The position numbers and the translations under genes were made by a program. Shown piece by piece: positions 6,247-6,603 of a DNA stretch of 6,603 bases. Position 1 is the stretch's first letter, and every line of letters starts with the position of its first letter. The DNA lies in the NCBI GenBank assembly GCA_964415525.1, contig CAYQAS010000175.1, forward strand, positions 1 to 6,603, given 5' to 3'. Below the pieces are notes generated by a model. The model was not told the DNA's origin. It searched no databases and was given only the letters and a program-made list of their open reading frames with translations. This DNA is from CAZPUI01 sp964415525 (GTDB lineage: Bacteria > Acidobacteriota > Holophagae > Holophagales > Holophagaceae).

Positions 6247-6603
6247 ATGAGCAAGATCATTGGCATCGACCTCGGCACCACCAACAGCTGCGTCTCCGTC
6301 ATGGAAGGCGGTCAGCCCAAGGTCATCCCGAATGCCGAAGGCTCCAACACGACGCCTTCCGTCATCGGCTTCAACCCCAAGACCGGCGAGCGCCTGGTCG
6401 GCACCACGGCCAAGCGCCAGGCGGTGGCTCAGCCCAAGAGTACGGTCTACTCTATTAAGCGTTTCATGGGTCTGCCCTTCTCGGAATCCGAGCGCGAACA
6501 GCGCCTCGTGCCGTTCCTGGTGGAGCGCTCCGACAAGGGCGGCTGCTCCGTGAACATCAATGGCAAGCACCTCAGCCCCGAGGAGATCAGCGCCGTGGTG
6601 CTC
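6247..6603 (+). CDS. dnaK: Molecular chaperone DnaK (Hsp70), 3' end outside window
   Basis: The first 119 codons of the Hsp70 chaperone, which binds exposed hydrophobic peptides and uses ATP cycles with DnaJ and GrpE to fold proteins in the cytoplasm. The phosphate-1 loop GIDLGTTNSCV is at residues 6-16, including Asp8, Thr11-Thr12 and the conserved Cys15. NAEGSNTTPSV (29-39) and YSIKRFMG (68-75), with the catalytic lysine at 71, follow; KHLSPEEISA near the edge is also typical. Full-length family members have about 630-640 residues, so roughly four fifths of the gene lies to the right. ATG 6247 has a strong GGAGGA site five to ten bases upstream. The gene has its own promoter, 225 bases after the PD40 gene, so the two are not one operon. 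No grpE or dnaJ lies on the left side. Confidence 0.97.
   Translation, partial: MSKIIGIDLGTTNSCVSVMEGGQPKVIPNAEGSNTTPSVIGFNPKTGERLVGTTAKRQAVAQPKSTVYSIKRFMGLPFSESEREQRLVPFLVERSDKGGCSVNINGKHLSPEEISAVVL

Noticed and set aside
6145..6570. 141-codon open frame on the minus strand opposite dnaK
   Set aside because: Antisense open frames opposite dnaK are a known artefact of GC-rich codon use; the plus strand is unmistakably dnaK.
1..6603. Novel defence, mobile or secretion system
   Set aside because: All genes but one belong wholly or partly to recognised families, with no repeats arrays, recombinases, toxin-antitoxin pairs or phage genes to suggest such a system.

Overview
The window is GC-rich, fully bacterial in layout and densely coding. 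The codon use and protein styles would fit a high-GC Gram-negative such as a member of the Acidobacteriota (Holophagae, Geothrix-like). That placement is an impression from the protein sequences, not a database result. I see no mobile elements, CRISPR arrays, tRNA or rRNA genes, or phage genes. The region looks like ordinary chromosomal housekeeping DNA.

Left arm, plus strand (1-2503): the 3' part of a gene for a DinG/YoaA-type iron-sulfur superfamily 2 DNA helicase, whose start lies left of the window. It is followed after 26 bases by a small acidic, helical protein of unknown function (152 aa). The short junction holds a terminator-like hairpin with a T-run and a TACCCT box directly against an ATG that has no Shine-Dalgarno sequence.

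Middle, minus strand (4279 down to 2516): three genes read in the same direction and probably form a loose operon. In transcription order they are a YjbQ/UPF0047-family protein, a flavin-reductase-like FMN-binding split-barrel protein, and an RBBP9/YdeN-type serine hydrolase. Each has a recognisable Shine-Dalgarno sequence. The hydrolase converges on the 152-aa gene with only 12 bases between the stop codons.

Right arm, plus strand (4489-6603): divergent from yjbQ across a 209-base spacer with small repeats lies a gene for an exported 510-aa protein. It has an orphan helical N-terminal half and a C-terminal set of PD40 (TolB-like) beta-propeller repeats. A GC hairpin and an AT-rich island with a clear sigma-70-type promoter follow, then the first 119 codons of dnaK, which runs off the right edge.

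The genes do not form one obvious pathway. DNA repair (helicase), protein folding (DnaK), a small metabolic or detoxification-like trio, and an envelope protein sit side by side. I found no convincing new multi-gene system. The points most worth checking are the SD-less start of the 152-aa protein, the orphan N-terminal domain of the PD40 protein, and the AT-rich control region of dnaK.
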